From assembly GCA_027186245.1 (NCBI GenBank), contig CP114495.1, forward strand, positions 4,665,001 through 4,729,000: 64,000 bases of DNA. The letters run 5' to 3'. The first letter of the stretch is position 1. Each line of letters opens with the position of its first letter. This document shows, piece after piece, positions 22,401 through 40,659 of this stretch. The notes beneath the pieces were generated by a model. That model saw nothing but the letters and a program-made list of their open reading frames with translations, was not told the origin of the DNA and made no database searches. The DNA comes from Coriaria nepalensis (lineage: Eukaryota; Streptophyta; Magnoliopsida; Cucurbitales; Coriariaceae). A program made the translations under genes and the position numbers.

Positions 22401-25400
22401 TTACAGTAGCCAGGAAGGTTTATATAGAAGTCCGGACAGCTGGCCATTGAGGGTGTAGATCGTAAACAACTTGGTGTTGGTATACTGTGTTGACGGAAGA
22501 AAGGTGGTTGGTCTGGTGGTTGAACATGTAGGCCTGTGGAACATGTAGATGCAGACGATCCTACGAGCTTCATCGTCAGTCATCCTCCAGATGTTGTGAT
22601 CCTCCATAACCTAAAAATAGTTATTTGCCCCACCAGGAAAGAGGGTGGAACCACTGGACAAAGGACTAAAGAGGCGACCCCTAGTTATCAGGGTCAAAGA
22701 GATGGACGTGGGTTTAAGCCAGAGGAATAGCAACCGGATGAACATACAGAACAGACAGACACCATAGATACCATAAAGACTGTTCAGTGAATTCAAAAGG
22801 GTAGACTTGAAAGAGGTCAAAGGCAAATGAGGAGAGTTGGGAATTTTGGACCAGGGTGATGGGTTGACCCATTATGTTAGAGTGATACCTTCTAACACTG
22901 TTCCTATCATATTCGTCTACATGACATTTTAACAAGACTTGGACTGGATAATGGGAGTACATATTTAGGGGTAGAAGAGGACTATCTAAGGCAAAGAGCT
23001 TATTCTATAGAGAGAGGTGTAACTGGGAAAATTACCGGAATGACTAAGGCTTCTTGATAAACTAATACCTGCTAAGGTCTAGATAACATGTCAGGAATAA
23101 TATTATCAGTCCCCTGAGTATTAGAGACTTGAAAATCATAACGTTCAAACCAAGACTTTGACCTTAAAAGAATAGGAGAAGGCGAGACTTTGTTTTTAAA
23201 ATCAATGACCTTAGGGAAAGATGAATTGTCCATTCTTACCAAAAAAGGGAAGCTTCAGAGGTAGGAATCAAACTTCTAGATACTAAACTTAACTGCCAAA
23301 TCTCTTTCTAGACCGTGTGATAATGTTGCTAAGTGGGCTTAAAAGATCTGTGGGCACAATAGAGTTTATTTCCATCCTTTTCTTCAAGGAGGAGGGCCCC
23401 CTAATAGTGACCAGAGGCATCTATTTGAAGAATTATAATGTCATTTGTGGGCATGTATAGAGGAGGAGGATGTTGGGCTATCTTCTTTAGCTGGATGACG
23501 GCTTCTGGGCAGGGCCCCAAGCTGGGGGATGCTTAGAAAAGAGAATAAAGAGTTGGGAAGTATATTGGGCCGCATGGGGGATAAAGTCACAGACATAGTT
23601 AACGGTTCCTAAGAACTATTATACTTGTGTCCTTGTGAGGTTTTTATTAGGGAATTTGAGAAGCTCTAAAGTTATATGAGGGCCAAGTGAGTAACTTCCA
23701 TTGGTGATTTCCATGCCTAGGAAATTTATCTTTTCTTGTCCCAAAAGGCTTTTCTTCCTAGAAAGCATAACGCTAAATTTATTAATGAGATCGCAGAAAG
23801 TAGATACAAGGCCCTTATAATCTTCTAGCTTGCTAAAAAGAAGAATGTCATCGATATAAATTTGAGTGGAGTGAAGGATTGGCTGAAATATCCTTGTCAT
23901 AGCGTTTTGAAATAGAGAGGGAGCGGTCTTTAAGCTAAAAGGTAGGATTATCCATTGGAACTGGGCATCAGGAATGCATAATGCCCTTTTTGGCCTGTGT
24001 GGGGAAGCGATCTCTATTTTCCAAAACACACCTTTTAAGTCAAACTTGGAGAAGACTTTGGCTTGAGCGAGGTGGACAAGGAGGGTCGAGATTTTTGGTA
24101 GGGGGAACTTGTCATCTTGTAAGAATCTATTCAAAGGCTTATAGTCAATGACAAGTTGTTTCTTCCTACGAAATTATTATGCTCTTTTTTCAACAAAAAA
24201 AGGTATGGCAAGCCCAAGGAGAGTTTGTTGGTTCAATGAGGCTTTGCCATAGGAGGGCATCACATTCTTGTCGGGCTTGGAGGAGGTCCAAGGGGGACAT
24301 GCCAGAGTGAGTGGCTTTAGTAGGGTTAACATCTTCATTGAGCTTAAAATGAAGTAAGATAAAGAACTCCTGGTTGCACCACAAAGGCTGGGTATGCTTG
24401 AATTCTTCATGACTTTCTGTGCATAAGGGAAGAAGTCTGTCTTGGAACTTAGAGAAGGACGGGGATTCTATTTAGAGGGAGAAAATCTTCATTTCCTTTG
24501 AGAAGAGCTTAAATTCCCATTTGAATTTAATTCCTATAGGCAGAATCCTAAGCCTTTCAAACTTACAATAGATATCACATCCCAACAGCAGATCTTTCCT
24601 AAGCAGCAGGCTGCCTATGATTTTTTCTCAAACAACACAATAGTGAAGAGTTTGACTCCCACTTTATGTTTTGTGATCAAGGAGGTGGAGAAGTATTCTC
24701 CATTTCTTGCTCTGAAGTGTTACTTATGAGGAACCCACTAATCTGGGGAGAGGACCTTTTGTTCAAGCATTAACCTATAAGCCCCTATGTCGATGTAGGC
24801 CACGACTCCCACAGGTCTATCATATATAGAGGGTAAGACGTGTGCCGTCACGTGGAGGCTGATTGGCAAAGGACTTACTTAAAGGACAAGGTCTGTTGTT
24901 GAGCCAACGTGGAAGGCCGAGGCTGAGAACCCATTGAAGTTGTCATCTTCGAACTCACTATAACTTGTTGGATCTATTTTTGTAGGAAGAGTGAAGATCG
25001 TGTTTTTATTAGGGTTGAAGTGCTTGGAATAAGTAAATTTGAGGTCAGCATTAGAATCATGGCTGGTATCGGGAGTACGGATCTACAAGATCATCTTGGC
25101 CAAGAGCTTTAGCTTTTCGAGGCAATCCTTAGCAAAGTGGCATTTCTTCTTGTAAATATAACATCGGGAAGACTTGTCTTTGCCCCTCTTATTCTTCCTT
25201 TTGAAATATCTAAACTTGCGATCTTGACCTTCATAGTCTGCCTTCAAAAAATGATTTTCCTTTTTTGTCGTACAGGAGCATTTATACTTTTTACATTTGG
25301 TTTGCAGGTGGGGCTTCGCGCAGACCTTTTTCCAACTTTGCCTTGGCATAGACCATCTTTGAGAAGAGACGTTGAGTGTCACAAATCTTCTCAAGGGAGG

Positions 25401-25600
25401 CGAGGGACATCTAATGCATCTCTCCAAGAGTTATGGTGCAGAGATCTTTCTGTGCAGCAGTCATCATACGATATATTTCAGATTGAAGTTCTTCAAGAAG
25501 GGAATTGATGTAAACTTGCCTTAGGGTCTCATCGTTAAGACCATTCAACATGTAATAATGCATAGACATTCTTTTGAAGTGTAAATTGAGATCTTTTCTC
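22401..25600 (-). pseudogene. Endogenous caulimovirid-like (pararetrovirus) relic
   Basis: Old, broken copy of a caulimovirid polyprotein region on the minus strand. In coding order: a decayed CCHC zinc knuckle (25140-25083 region, CYIYKKKCHFAKDC, in which the second Cys has become Tyr); a region preceding RT with EPTNSPWACHTFF (about 24220); RT proper at 24134-23619, open for 171 codons, with KVFSKFDLKG, the active-site motif YIDD inside IYIDDILLFS, and FLGMEI; then an RNase H-like remnant (23600-22730) with several stops. The zinc knuckle, the YIDD motif and the lack of LTRs or integrase separate this from gypsy elements. A short open frame at 22607-22401 follows on the same strand and is unidentified. 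Florendovirus-type endogenous copies are common in plant genomes and seem the nearest type, but that is inference. Multiple stops and frameshifts make it non-functional. Confidence 0.75.
23619..24134 (-). pseudogene. Reverse transcriptase segment of the caulimovirid-like relic
   Basis: The longest open piece of the relic, 171 codons. It shows RT blocks in order: LQDDKFPLPKI; KVFSKFDLKG (catalytic Asp of the first RT motif present); LPFSLKTAPSLFQ; IYIDDILLFS (both active-site Asps present); GQEKINFLGMEI. Stops on both sides disconnect it from the zinc-knuckle and RNase H parts. Confidence 0.85.
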
Positions 25601-26260
25601 TTTAAAGAACAACACTTCTTTTAAAGAACTCTTATCTTGCCTATTTATCAATTAATTTGAAGTCACCAATGAATTCCTTAAATATAACTCCTAGAACATG
25701 ATCTGCATTTAAGCTCTGAACAAATTGCAGCTACCTATATTCTCCCATCGTTTGGTACCAATCCCGAAGGATTCATGTGAATCGGGAATTGAATTCCCTT
25801 AGGATCTCTTCTAAGGATCTGGTCGACCTTATCTTATGAAGATCTAGCCAAGCTTCAAATTCATGTACCTTGTTTCTCTAGTCATGTGGTTTGACGTCAT
25901 CAAAAGAAAACCACAAACCACTAGCAGGTTTTTCCTGTACAGGATCCCTTCTTGCATCTGGGTTGTCAGGAGGCTCATCAACATAGGGCTCTTCTAGCGG
26001 TTCAGATGCTTCGGCTTGTTCTGGCCCAACTATAATCATGCACCGCGAGCCATGCCAAGAAGACCTGGAGGAACCAAGGAAGGAGGCTCGAGTGGTTTGG
26101 GAGGTTCTGAAGGGCTAGAAGAAGACCTGGAAGACAAAGAGCCCTTCACGAAAGACTATAGAGGCAGAGAGGTTAATTATAATTTATACAAAATTTTAAA
26201 GTTAATTTATACTTTTCCGAACAAAAGTGGACTTTATTATCAAAATTATTGAAGTTTTAC
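25600..26260. other. Flank of the caulimovirid-like relic
   Basis: Probably an upstream, more decayed part of the same relic up to about 26170 (acidic, Pro/Glu-rich in reverse frames), then AT-rich DNA. No domain can be assigned. Confidence 0.35.
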
Positions 26261-26672
26261 CTTAATTTTAAAGTATTTGAAAAGATAAATCTTAATTTAC
26301 CTATACATTTATATATTTGACTCTTAAGAATAAAAATAGAAAATTTTGAAAACATAAGCATAAAATTAAACTACTTAAAAATTTAACCACGAAAATTAAG
26401 CATTTATTTCTACATAAAATTAAACTGCTTAGGGATGAAAATCTAACCTCCACTCATCAATTTCGATTATTTCTACAAAAACTATTAGTTACAAAAGGTT
26501 ATATATTATCTTATAAGCTGATTAACCTTTAATCTCTAAACCTCGACAACCTTAATCTCTACACCCTCTGATAGACGAAAAATCTCCCCTGCCTCAAAGA
26601 CTTTTGATTGGTCCATTTGGAGAAATCCAAAGAATTATATCGAACACCCAAAAAACAATGAGGTTAGAAGAA

Positions 26673-29600
26673 TCAAGCAAAAATAGACTCTAACCAATCT
26701 GATGTAAATTCATAAGCCACAAAAGTTACTGCACTGGCTGGAGCAGCTTTGACAGTTGAAGGTACGATGCCTTTGTAGAGACCAGCCCAGCCCTCCGTTC
26801 GGAGAATCCGACTGAGGGCATCGAACATGTTTCTGTAGGCACGATGTTCAACTCTGGCCCCGTATCTTGGATGTCTTTGTAGTCCTTCAATCTGTGAGGG
26901 CCCAGAAGAAATATGCTCATTAATTGAAAGGCATATTACGAGAAAAGTTTAGTTGAAAGGAATGTCACACCAAGATAATAAAAACAATATATGGGATTCT
27001 TGTTGGGTACAATGTTTTTATAGAAGAAATTCTTAAGCACTCTGAAATGAGAACCTTTTTAAGCGGTTGGGTGAAAGATACTAATGCAACCATTTAAACT
27101 ACAAGACTGTGTAATGACATAGATATGCAAAAGTACACAATACCAGATGTAGCTCATTTGGTTCAGAATTTGAAAATCCAGTCCGAGTCTAAAATACAAT
27201 TGAACCACTAAACTCCATTTTGTATGAGTATAACCTCTAATCAGTATGAAGCTCTAACCAATACATTCAACAGAACAGTAAAAACGAGTACAAACTCTAG
27301 TCTTAAATTATAATCAATAAGTTCAACAGAGAAGAGTAAAAATGAGTACAAACTCTAGTCTTAAATTATAATCAATAAGTTCAACGGAAGAGTAAAAATG
27401 ATCTAAGCTAATAGATCTATAGATGCAATCATATGATGGATGCTGGATAGCTACCTGGAATCTTTTCTTAACTACGTCAAGTGGATGACAGACAAGTTTT
27501 GCACATGTCCCAGCTGCTAACCCACAGAAGAACAGTTGAAAACTTGAAATACCATCACCTGTAGCCGTTAATTTTGAATTAGAAGATCTGTAATTTTGGT
27601 TCCATGCCTGCAATGATAACAATAAGAAGCATTTAGAACGAACAAGATGGCTATAATGTCAACTTGTTTGCATGAATAAAAGAATACCACAATACTTCAG
27701 AAAATAATCCAATACCCACAACATTTTTCCCTTCCGAAGAAGTCAGTTTCAAGAACCTCGATACTTGAAATTATAAGTTGTTTAAAGTGCAAAATTGTGT
27801 AAAACTTAGAATCTCATTTTTTCAATTTCCTGCCTAACTATTAATTTTCTAGTTTGAATAATGTCATCGCCTAATTCTCTGATCATATCAATGGGTTTTA
27901 TCTAAAATTAAAAAAGAAAGAAAAGAAAGGGGGGGGGGGGGGGGGGAACCTGGCAGAATTAGATTATTCTTAACTTCAGTCACATGATTCATCAATAATG
28001 AGCAACAGACTGTACACCATACTGAAACCTATAATTGTGGCAATTTAGATACTTGATGTTTTTACCACATCTTCCAAGTCCTCTCTGACATCACGATATA
28101 ATGCAAGAATCTCATACTCACATCTTTGGTCAACAAAAGAATCTAATGGAAAACAACGTTAGGAAAATCACCATAGTCCAGCGCTTAAATGTATCATAGG
28201 TGCCAAATTGTAGGCCTGCATAAGGAACAATCTCCACCAGTGTTGGCGATAGCCCAGCATACAACCCTCCTATGCCACGGGTTCTGATTATATTCATTAA
28301 CGCAGACCTCATGGTTGGATATATCTACATGGTCATACATTTAAAGGATGTGTTATGCTTCAATTGAATTGAAATAAATTTCCTTTATAAATAAATGTTC
28401 AGAAACTAAAGGTGCATACATACTTAACGTTTGAATATTTATGTTATCAGACATCATCTATCATTAGGGACATAATCAAAGTATCCCTATTTGAAGCTGG
28501 TCAAAAATAAAATATTCTATCTGTTGCGTATTTATTGATCAACATATACACTCAAAGGGCACTTAACCAAAATACAAATAATAGAATAACTTTGTATCTG
28601 TTGCCTACCAAGATGGATCGGGAAGTGCTAATAATAGATTTTACCAGGATGTCTAATGGGAATGAAAGGCCCAGAAAAATCACCCAAATAAGAGATACAC
28701 TACTCAAATCAAATCAGAGATATTTTAAGATGCGTGTAGAGAATAACTTTAATACCTTCGGTTCTCCTTGGGAAGCTAAAATGGTTCGCAACAGATCAAA
28801 TGGATACGATCCAACTGTGGCTGCACACCCTGCTACTGCCCCACTTACATATGACAGATAAGGACTCAAATTAATGTGGTCCGCTGCATTACAACAAATA
28901 TAATCAGGTAATGTAGAAACCAATAGCAACCGCATATTTCATTACTAGCTCATATTTTCATTCCACAGAATGTAGAAAGCACAGGCCATATACTGATGAG
29001 GCATCATGTACAGCTTAGTACACAACATAATTAATAAATTAGCTTTATAACAATTTTTCCATTATTAGCATTATTTACAGTTTTGCCATTATTCTTGGAA
29101 AAAATAAATACTCCTTGTTTTGGTTTTCTTATGTTCAACTTTTCAACTATTCAATTTATCAATTAAACCGTCAAGCTTTCCCAAGCAATTTGACTTAAAT
29201 TTGTAGATTGAAACTTGTTTGTTTGTGAGATTTGATCGTGTCAATCTCAATATTGTTACACGATGCTTCATATAGGGACCAAGACCATAATCAAATATAA
29301 ATAAGGCTCTGATAATGGCTACCGAGATGTGAAAATAGTTATTACATCAGATACGAGCATTTGGAACTGACATTATTTTCCTTGCATAAAGGAACATGAT
29401 CCATCAACAGGCAGACAATTCGAAAAAGGGAGTGCGGAAGAAATGACAGAATGACAGTATTTCATTTACTACTGATGAAAATCTAGACTAACAGTGCCCC
29501 TCTCCTCACTCTTCCTTCCACAGTAGTGTCTATCAGACTTTTATGATGAAAAATTACTCCCTCGAATTTTCCTTCAGTCGATAGAAAATTTTGAAGGGTG

Positions 29601-31045
29601 ATAGAAGTACGAAAAGTAAGGTATAGTGTTGTAATTGAGGGGAACTTGGTTTGAACTGAAACTTACCTGACTTGGAAGATCCGGCCGCATAAGTTTTCAA
29701 TTTGTGTAACACAGTAAATTGTATGGCAGTATATGGCATAACCATAAGCAAAGCAGGAACATTTCCACGCCAAAAACCCTGCCATAGAAAATTATTCTGA
29801 ATAAATAGTACAAAGAAGGTAAATGATAGTTTGTTTTTCATTGATTAATAGGAGGCTAACAGCATGCAGCCACAATTGTAGTTTGAGAAGTTAATGAACA
29901 AAAGTAGATAGGCGGGGACTATTTTGAAAACTCTCATTTGCATATACATGTTTGAATGGAATTTTATCATCGAGCTTCGAGCTTCAGTACTCCATAAATG
30001 CTAGCACATCAATAGATCAATCCAGATATGGAGTTATGACCCGGTAGAAGTAAAACAGACCCAGTAGCAAGATAAAAGGATTTAAAAGCTCCACGCATAA
30101 CATGCATTATTTTGACAATCTAGTCTAAGATATTTAGATCATGACAAAATGCGATAGAAAAACTGCATGACTGTTTTCAAAGCTAATCCATCTACCTAGA
30201 ATAATGGCAATTAAAAACCAATGAGAAATTATGGATGCAAGATACATCATAAAGACTATGAATGTAAATTGAGCAGAGTAATCGTCATACCGGTAAGCCT
30301 TCCTCTCTGAAAATGTCCTTTGTTGCTTGGATCATTCCAGTGTATTTTGAAGGTCCAGAAAAAGGCTTTTGTACGAAAGCCCATGAAGATGTGGGTTCCA
30401 ATTGAACCTGTTAAGAGAAACATTCTTCAGTATTTTATCATCACTGAACAGAAATTTAAAAAAAAAAGACCCAAAATAAAAAAGAGTACTCTTCCTTTTT
30501 CAACATGAAAACACCAAAGAAAATATTTATATACACAGACAAATCTTCAGTAGAAAAGAAATTAGGTAGCTAAGCTTTCCAAGAGGAACAAAGAATGGAG
30601 ACAATCTTCCAATTCACAACAAAGAGATCGTTAGGATCTTCCTAAAAGAAGGGCCAATTTAATCAGTACGCATCAAGAACAAACTAACAGTACGAACAAC
30701 TGTTAGCTGTAAAAATAAGACTATGATAATAATACCACTTCACATCTATTGTGCTTCCTAATTTCTTTACACTGAAGAGACTTTGAACTTAAGAATCTAC
30801 AACATAGCCAATATTATCAATAGGTTGATGAACCAGAGAATTCACTACAATGCAAATAAGATCTCTCCATGAAAAAAGTACTAACATGCATATATTGTGA
30901 AGATAAACCCAAAAAAGAAAAAAAAAACCTGGAATCTGATCTTAATCACGTCTAGAGGTGACGTGACTGTCCGAGATATACCACCGGCGATCGCTCCAGC
31001 AGCAGCATCTATCGCTGCTCTCTTAAGCTGCCCATTCTCCTCCAT
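26673..31045 (-). CDS. Mitochondrial thiamine diphosphate carrier, 332 aa
   Basis: Mitochondrial carrier family protein that would import thiamine diphosphate across the inner membrane. Exons on the minus strand: 31045-30929, 30407-30291, 29778-29667, 28883-28756, 28324-28172, 27607-27455, 26891-26673. They join to 333 codons with no stop until TGA. All three carrier repeats are present with their signatures: [10 protein letters not shown] (residues 30-39), [11 protein letters not shown] (about 144-154) and [10 protein letters not shown] (about 250-259). Typical even-repeat stretches are also present, such as [29 protein letters not shown] and [14 protein letters not shown]. Sequence and length closely resemble the two Arabidopsis thiamine diphosphate carriers (about 335-339 aa), as I recall them. 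The start is the first ATG (31045); an in-frame TTG upstream is not used as a start. Intron 5 carries a poly-G run (27931-27948). Identity as this carrier subtype is strong; which Arabidopsis paralogue it matches is uncertain. Confidence 0.95.
27931..27948. repeat. Poly-G run in intron 5 of the carrier gene
   Basis: About 18 consecutive Gs after an A/G-rich stretch. Same kind of run as at 267-287 and 467-487. Confidence 0.9.
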
Positions 31046-31580
31046 TTTCCAGAGAACCCCCTGCTCCTCTCCTTCCAACTACGACCTAACAGAAATTTTA
31101 TACCACGCAAAACTACTCGGAACAACCTCGAATCCACAAAAAGATAACCCCGTAGCAAAAAATCATCATATAGGTTGCAGAAAAAAGAACAGAAGAGAAG
31201 CAGGAATAAATTCAAACCTTGAAAAGACTTAAAAGAATTTGGGGCTAAATCCGTACAATTTTCAGACGTGAAGATTAAAAAAGTGTATCCCCTACTTTCT
31301 CTATTTGTCGCAAAGTCAAATTCAGAGAACATTTGTTACGATAGAGACAGAAGGAGACCTGAAAAGGACGGAGACGGAGACGGAGCCTGTAAGAGGCGCC
31401 ATTGATGAATAGTTTATGAAGAAGAGATTTTTTTAACAGAGCGCAGTTTGTGGACAACGGACAGCCGCGAGATTTTGGTAGGTAATTATTAATTAACTTC
31501 CTTATCACGTAAATAAGTTATTAAAGGCATTTTGTGTTATAGGAAGTCTCCTGTAGGTCGTACAATGCACGAGAACTGAT

Positions 31581-32190
31581 ATGTTATTTGCAGTTCGTAA
31601 ACTAAGTTGGCTCACTAGTAATCCGAGCATTAAGTATTGGAAGGCAATTGGCAAAGTTCTCGATTATCTTAAGAGAACTAATGAACTAAATCTTCACTAT
31701 TTAAAGTTCTCAGCTATATTTGAACGATATACAGATGAAAGCTGGATATCAAGTGTAGGAGATAACAAATCTACTACAGGTTGGACATTCACACTTGGAG
31801 GTGGTATTATTTCTTGGGATTCCAAAAAACAAACATGCATCACGCACTCAACTATGGAGTCCAAGTTTATTACTTTGGCAGCAACTGAGAAAGAGGCTGA
31901 GTGTCTAAGAGACATTTTTTTAGATATTTCATTTACTTTAAAGCAAGTATCTGATATATCTATACATTGTGATAGTCAAGCCACCTTATCCTGAGCATAT
32001 AACGGAGTGTATAATGGGAAGTCAAGACATATTAGTCTTAGACGTTATTATGTGAGATAATTAATTCAAAATGGAATTAGTACCATCACATATGTGAGAT
32101 CAAATGAAAACTTGGTAGATCCTATTACCAAACCTCTTTCAAGAGAATTGGTAAAGTCTACATCTAGAGGGATAAGACTGAAACTCTTAA
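31581..32190 (+). pseudogene. Ty1/copia RNase H fragment
   Basis: Plus-strand copia C-terminal polyprotein. An open stretch of 137 codons (31581-31994) holds a palm/connection piece (YWKAIGKVLDYLKRT), the RNase H core (TDESWISSVGDNKSTTGWTF, GGGIISWDSKKQTC, STMESKFITLAATEKEAECL), a DSQATL motif and a stop. After the stop the family pattern goes on (GKSRHISLR; then VDPITKPL at about 32115). This is the usual 3' part of a copia pol with decayed catalytic positions. It lies only about 200 bp from the 5' end of the carrier gene's transcribed region. Confidence 0.88.
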
Positions 32191-32754
32191 GTTAAGAGAT
32201 TCACCAATGACGGCAACCCAACTTAACATTAGGAAATGACTAGTATTAAGTTCAAAGGGTAAAAATAAGTTATTGATAAGTGGATAATATTTCAGCACTA
32301 AACTGATGGAGCTTTATCTAAGATGTATAGTGCTGGTTGTTATAGTCAAGGGTTGAATTTGTCAAACTCTTGATGAAGTTCAGTCTATGAGTGATAAGTA
32401 TCTTAAATGTAATAAAGATACTGAAAGAACTTCACCTATATGAACTTAGAGGTGGTGCCGCCTCTCATAAGAATTAGAATTTTCTTAAGAAAGTTCATGA
32501 ACAGGATGACCACAAGGCTATAATAGTGCTAAGCCAGATATATGTGGAATATATGAATTATGAGTGTTTATATGTGTGGTATCACTAGTTTTGTCACATT
32601 GAAATAACTGGTTCAAAGCCTTGAGCTACCTGAGATTTCGACAGAACTTTGTGACACTTATACTAAGGTAAAGTTTAAATCGAAAGATACTTTATTTTAT
32701 GCCGTCTTAAAATTCTAACAGATTAATTCATTTACACTTTAACCAGTGGGGGAT

Positions 32755-33300
32755 TGTTGGACTTTTTCCTTTGGCTAAAGTGAAATGGATTAAAAGGCTC
32801 AAGCCTAAAAAATACTTAATAAATGCAATTAAATGCATCCCACATTAGAAAAGGAGAAGTTTTTTAAAACATTTATAAGTGATAATAAATAGTATATATT
32901 TATAATAATAAATAATTATTGAGGTTTGACTAGGACTCGCAATCGCACATATATGCGCTTATTAGGCGTACTTATTAAACGCACTTATTATTATTTTTAT
33001 TATTTTATTATTTTAAAATATTACTCATAATCTATATGTAATTTTATTATTTTTTAATAAAGAAACATATAACTGTAAAATTTTGATAGATTAACTTATT
33101 TATAACTTAAGAAAAATCTAAAATGGTCCTCTTAATTCCTAAAATCAGATCTCTCCATATTATATTTTAAACCTCAAAGAATTCACGATTAATTTGCCCT
33201 TAAATTTTTTGATAAAGCCTATCAAGTATAGCAACCAATTCAACTACGCATGCTACGTGGTTATCATTTTACAAATACTGGAGGAGTTCTTAAGCTCTCA
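32755..33300 (+). mobile_element. Start of the 3' LTR of the copia fragment (right end not defined)
   Basis: Starts TGTTGGACTTTT immediately after a polypurine tract (CAGTGGGGGAT), the standard copia 3' LTR junction. The sequence is AT-rich with (TTA)n segments. No clear end motif or second LTR, so the end given is approximate. Confidence 0.5.
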
Positions 33301-34920
33301 CCAAAATATGACGGCGTGGACTAAACCCAATTTGTTATGGGCTTCCACATAATGTTTTATATAATACAAGGGTTCGGAGAGAAAATCTGAACTGAAAAAT
33401 GGAGAAATACGTAGCTTTTTTACAGGATGTCTGGAATGTATGCTTGGCAATATACGGTAGAAGAAAGAGAAAGACCAGGGAGAAGAGAGAGGGAGATCCT
33501 CTTTTAAGATCGGACGTCTGATACTAGAAACGAGGTGGGGGAGGCGAATAGAGAAAGATGAATCCCAACCCACCCCAGTATACATTAGTAATAGAGTTAG
33601 ATAAGGGAAATTTATTAATTTAATTAAATATTAAAATTATCAAATTAATTTATCATGATATTTTTAATTAATTTTTTATTTAAGAATAAATAAAATTTAA
33701 ATTTTTAACTTGGTAAATATAGAAGGAAATTATTTATTATTTAATATAAATTTTTAATTCAAACAAATTATCTCAAATAGCCAATTTTTTCATATTTAGT
33801 ACTTAAAAATTAATCTTAATAAATTAAGTATAGCATTTGCTAGAAATATTTCAATGAGTTGATTTTTGTTACTATAAAAAGAAAATAGAAAAACCTATAA
33901 CCTTTCTAGAGACATCATTTTCTAAAATATTATTTTGATTGAAGAAATTATCCCATAAATAATAGGTTGAAAAATCTTCTTTAAGAAACATGTTTAGCTA
34001 AAGATTGTCATCTGAAGAAGGCGAGAGCTAGCTTATGGGCCCCCTCTTAGTGAGACTAGTCTAATAAACTTTCACTTATATCTCTGCGGTAAGATGCGAT
34101 CCGGCTGAAAAACCTTATCTTGCTTGCTCTTCGAACGAATGCATCGGCAGATGAAATTATCCCTCTTTTTAGTCTTCAAAATCCTATTTTTTCGATTATC
34201 TCTCTCGAAACAGTTATGACACAAAATATATTTTTTGTGCCAGTATGAGAAAATTTCATCAAAACTTCTTACCATATTAAAAAAAATTAAAGATGAGATT
34301 TAAATTAATATTGATTTCAAAAAAAAAATCAATAATTAAATCATATTTTAGGAAAGTTTTATAGTTATATCATAACCACTGTATTAAAAAATTATTACTT
34401 TATATATTATATGAGATTTATATAAAATTTATATGATAAATTATCTTATAAATTTAATAAGTTATTAATTTACTAGATTATTTTTAAATTATGACTGACC
34501 AAAATAATATTTAAATGAGATTATTAATTATCGAGATTCTATTATATACATATAGGCCCAAAAAGAAAAATAATGCCTAAACTAAACTACATTAAGTTGT
34601 GTTAATAGATTATATTTTATTAAAGATACTGATATGAGAAATTCTTATATAGATTATATTTATGATTGACAGATTAATTTTAATCATATATATCACATAT
34701 AAATCGGTTTACAAATAAATAAATTCTCTTATAAGAGAAATCATAAATTTCAACCAATGAAATTCCTTCCCCTCATTTAATTTGTTTATTTTTATATTGA
34801 AAAATAATTATTTTGTTTCTCTTCATTATTGTTTTCCGATTTAGCATGTCCAGCAATATAAGACTCCACATTTTTATTATTTAAAAAAAAAAAAAAATCT
34901 GTATATAAAAATAAACTGCC
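33300..34920. other. AT-rich intergenic DNA
   Basis: No gene supported. Open frames here (for example 33298-33585 minus, 34072-34275 minus) show no recognisable domain. Confidence 0.5.
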
Positions 34921-35809
34921 TTATTCAGGGGGAGTAACTGAAGTGTTAAAGAAAAAGGGTTCATTGACCAAAAAGAAATAAGAGGGGGTGTATTTTAGAT
35001 TCGTATAATTAAGGGGGTGCGTGTTAGTCAAACCAAACAATTATACAGGGGGCGTATAATAAATAAAAAGAAGTTAAAGAGCTTCTAAGAAAATAATGGA
35101 AAATGATTTCATTTTGAGGGGAAAAAGAAAAGGAACAATAAAAAAAAAAAGAAAAAAGGAGAGAATAGTTAATAGAGGGAGAGGATCAGAACCAGGAATG
35201 TGGCCACAGCTCTCATCACCCAACAGAACCCCTCTTACGCAATTTCACTCTGTCTCATCAATGCTCAGTCGGAGCTCGTCTTCGATTGTCTTCTCCTCTC
35301 ATTTCTAGGATTTTCGCCTCCCATTAGGGTTTCTTGACGGCCGGACTCTGGTACCTCTCCCTTCTCTGATCTGTTTTCATATCTCCTCTGATATCTGGTG
35401 CCCTAATTTGGATCTCTCATATGATGATCATAAGTTTTGATTTCTAATCAGGTTTTTTTTTCTGTTGTTTTCTTATGGGTTTTAATCTCTGTCACGATTG
35501 GTTTTGCGAGTTGAGGAGTTCGAGTTTTCTCTTGTTGTGAGAAAATCGTTGTTCACACATGAAGAAAACTTCGGATCTAGGAACAGGTTTTATAGTCGTT
35601 GGAGCAATGGAAGTTTCTTACCGTTAATCTCAGTTGCTTAACGTAGTACCACGTCTAGATTTCGTGTCTGAACTTAGGAGGACAGAATCAGCTGAATTTT
35701 TTGAATTAGGGGTTTTTATATGCTTTTGGCGTCATCAGTTTCGTTCTAGGTTAGAACAGAAATATAACGGTTCTGCGTTTAATCTGCAGGTATTTGGATT
35801 TGGGGAGAT
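34920..35809 (+). promoter_or_regulatory. CUL1: CUL1 promoter and 5' leader with a leader intron
   Basis: G/A-rich and AT-rich upstream DNA leads into a CT-rich leader (about 35200-35350). A candidate leader intron runs from GT at 35351 (after GGACTCTG) to AG at 35789 (AATCTGCAG). That leaves 20 nt before the ATG at 35810. Leader introns are common in plant housekeeping genes. The transcription start itself is not visible. Confidence 0.5.
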
Positions 35810-40524
<4,715 letters not shown>

Positions 40525-40659
40525 TCTTGGCCATTTTGTCATAAAAAATGAAATTGTGATTGTTGCTACGGACAAATAGCACAAAGACGGAATCAGTTCA
40601 TGGTGGGGAAGAAGTAGAGCAAGCACTTGTAAATGGTACAATATGAGTTGCCTCTTTCT

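Noticed and set aside
28535..28861. 108-codon plus-strand open frame
   Set aside because: It overlaps exon 4 of the carrier gene on the opposite strand and has no recognisable domain.
30897..31232. 111-codon plus-strand open frame
   Set aside because: Antisense to carrier exon 1 and its leader; chance frame.
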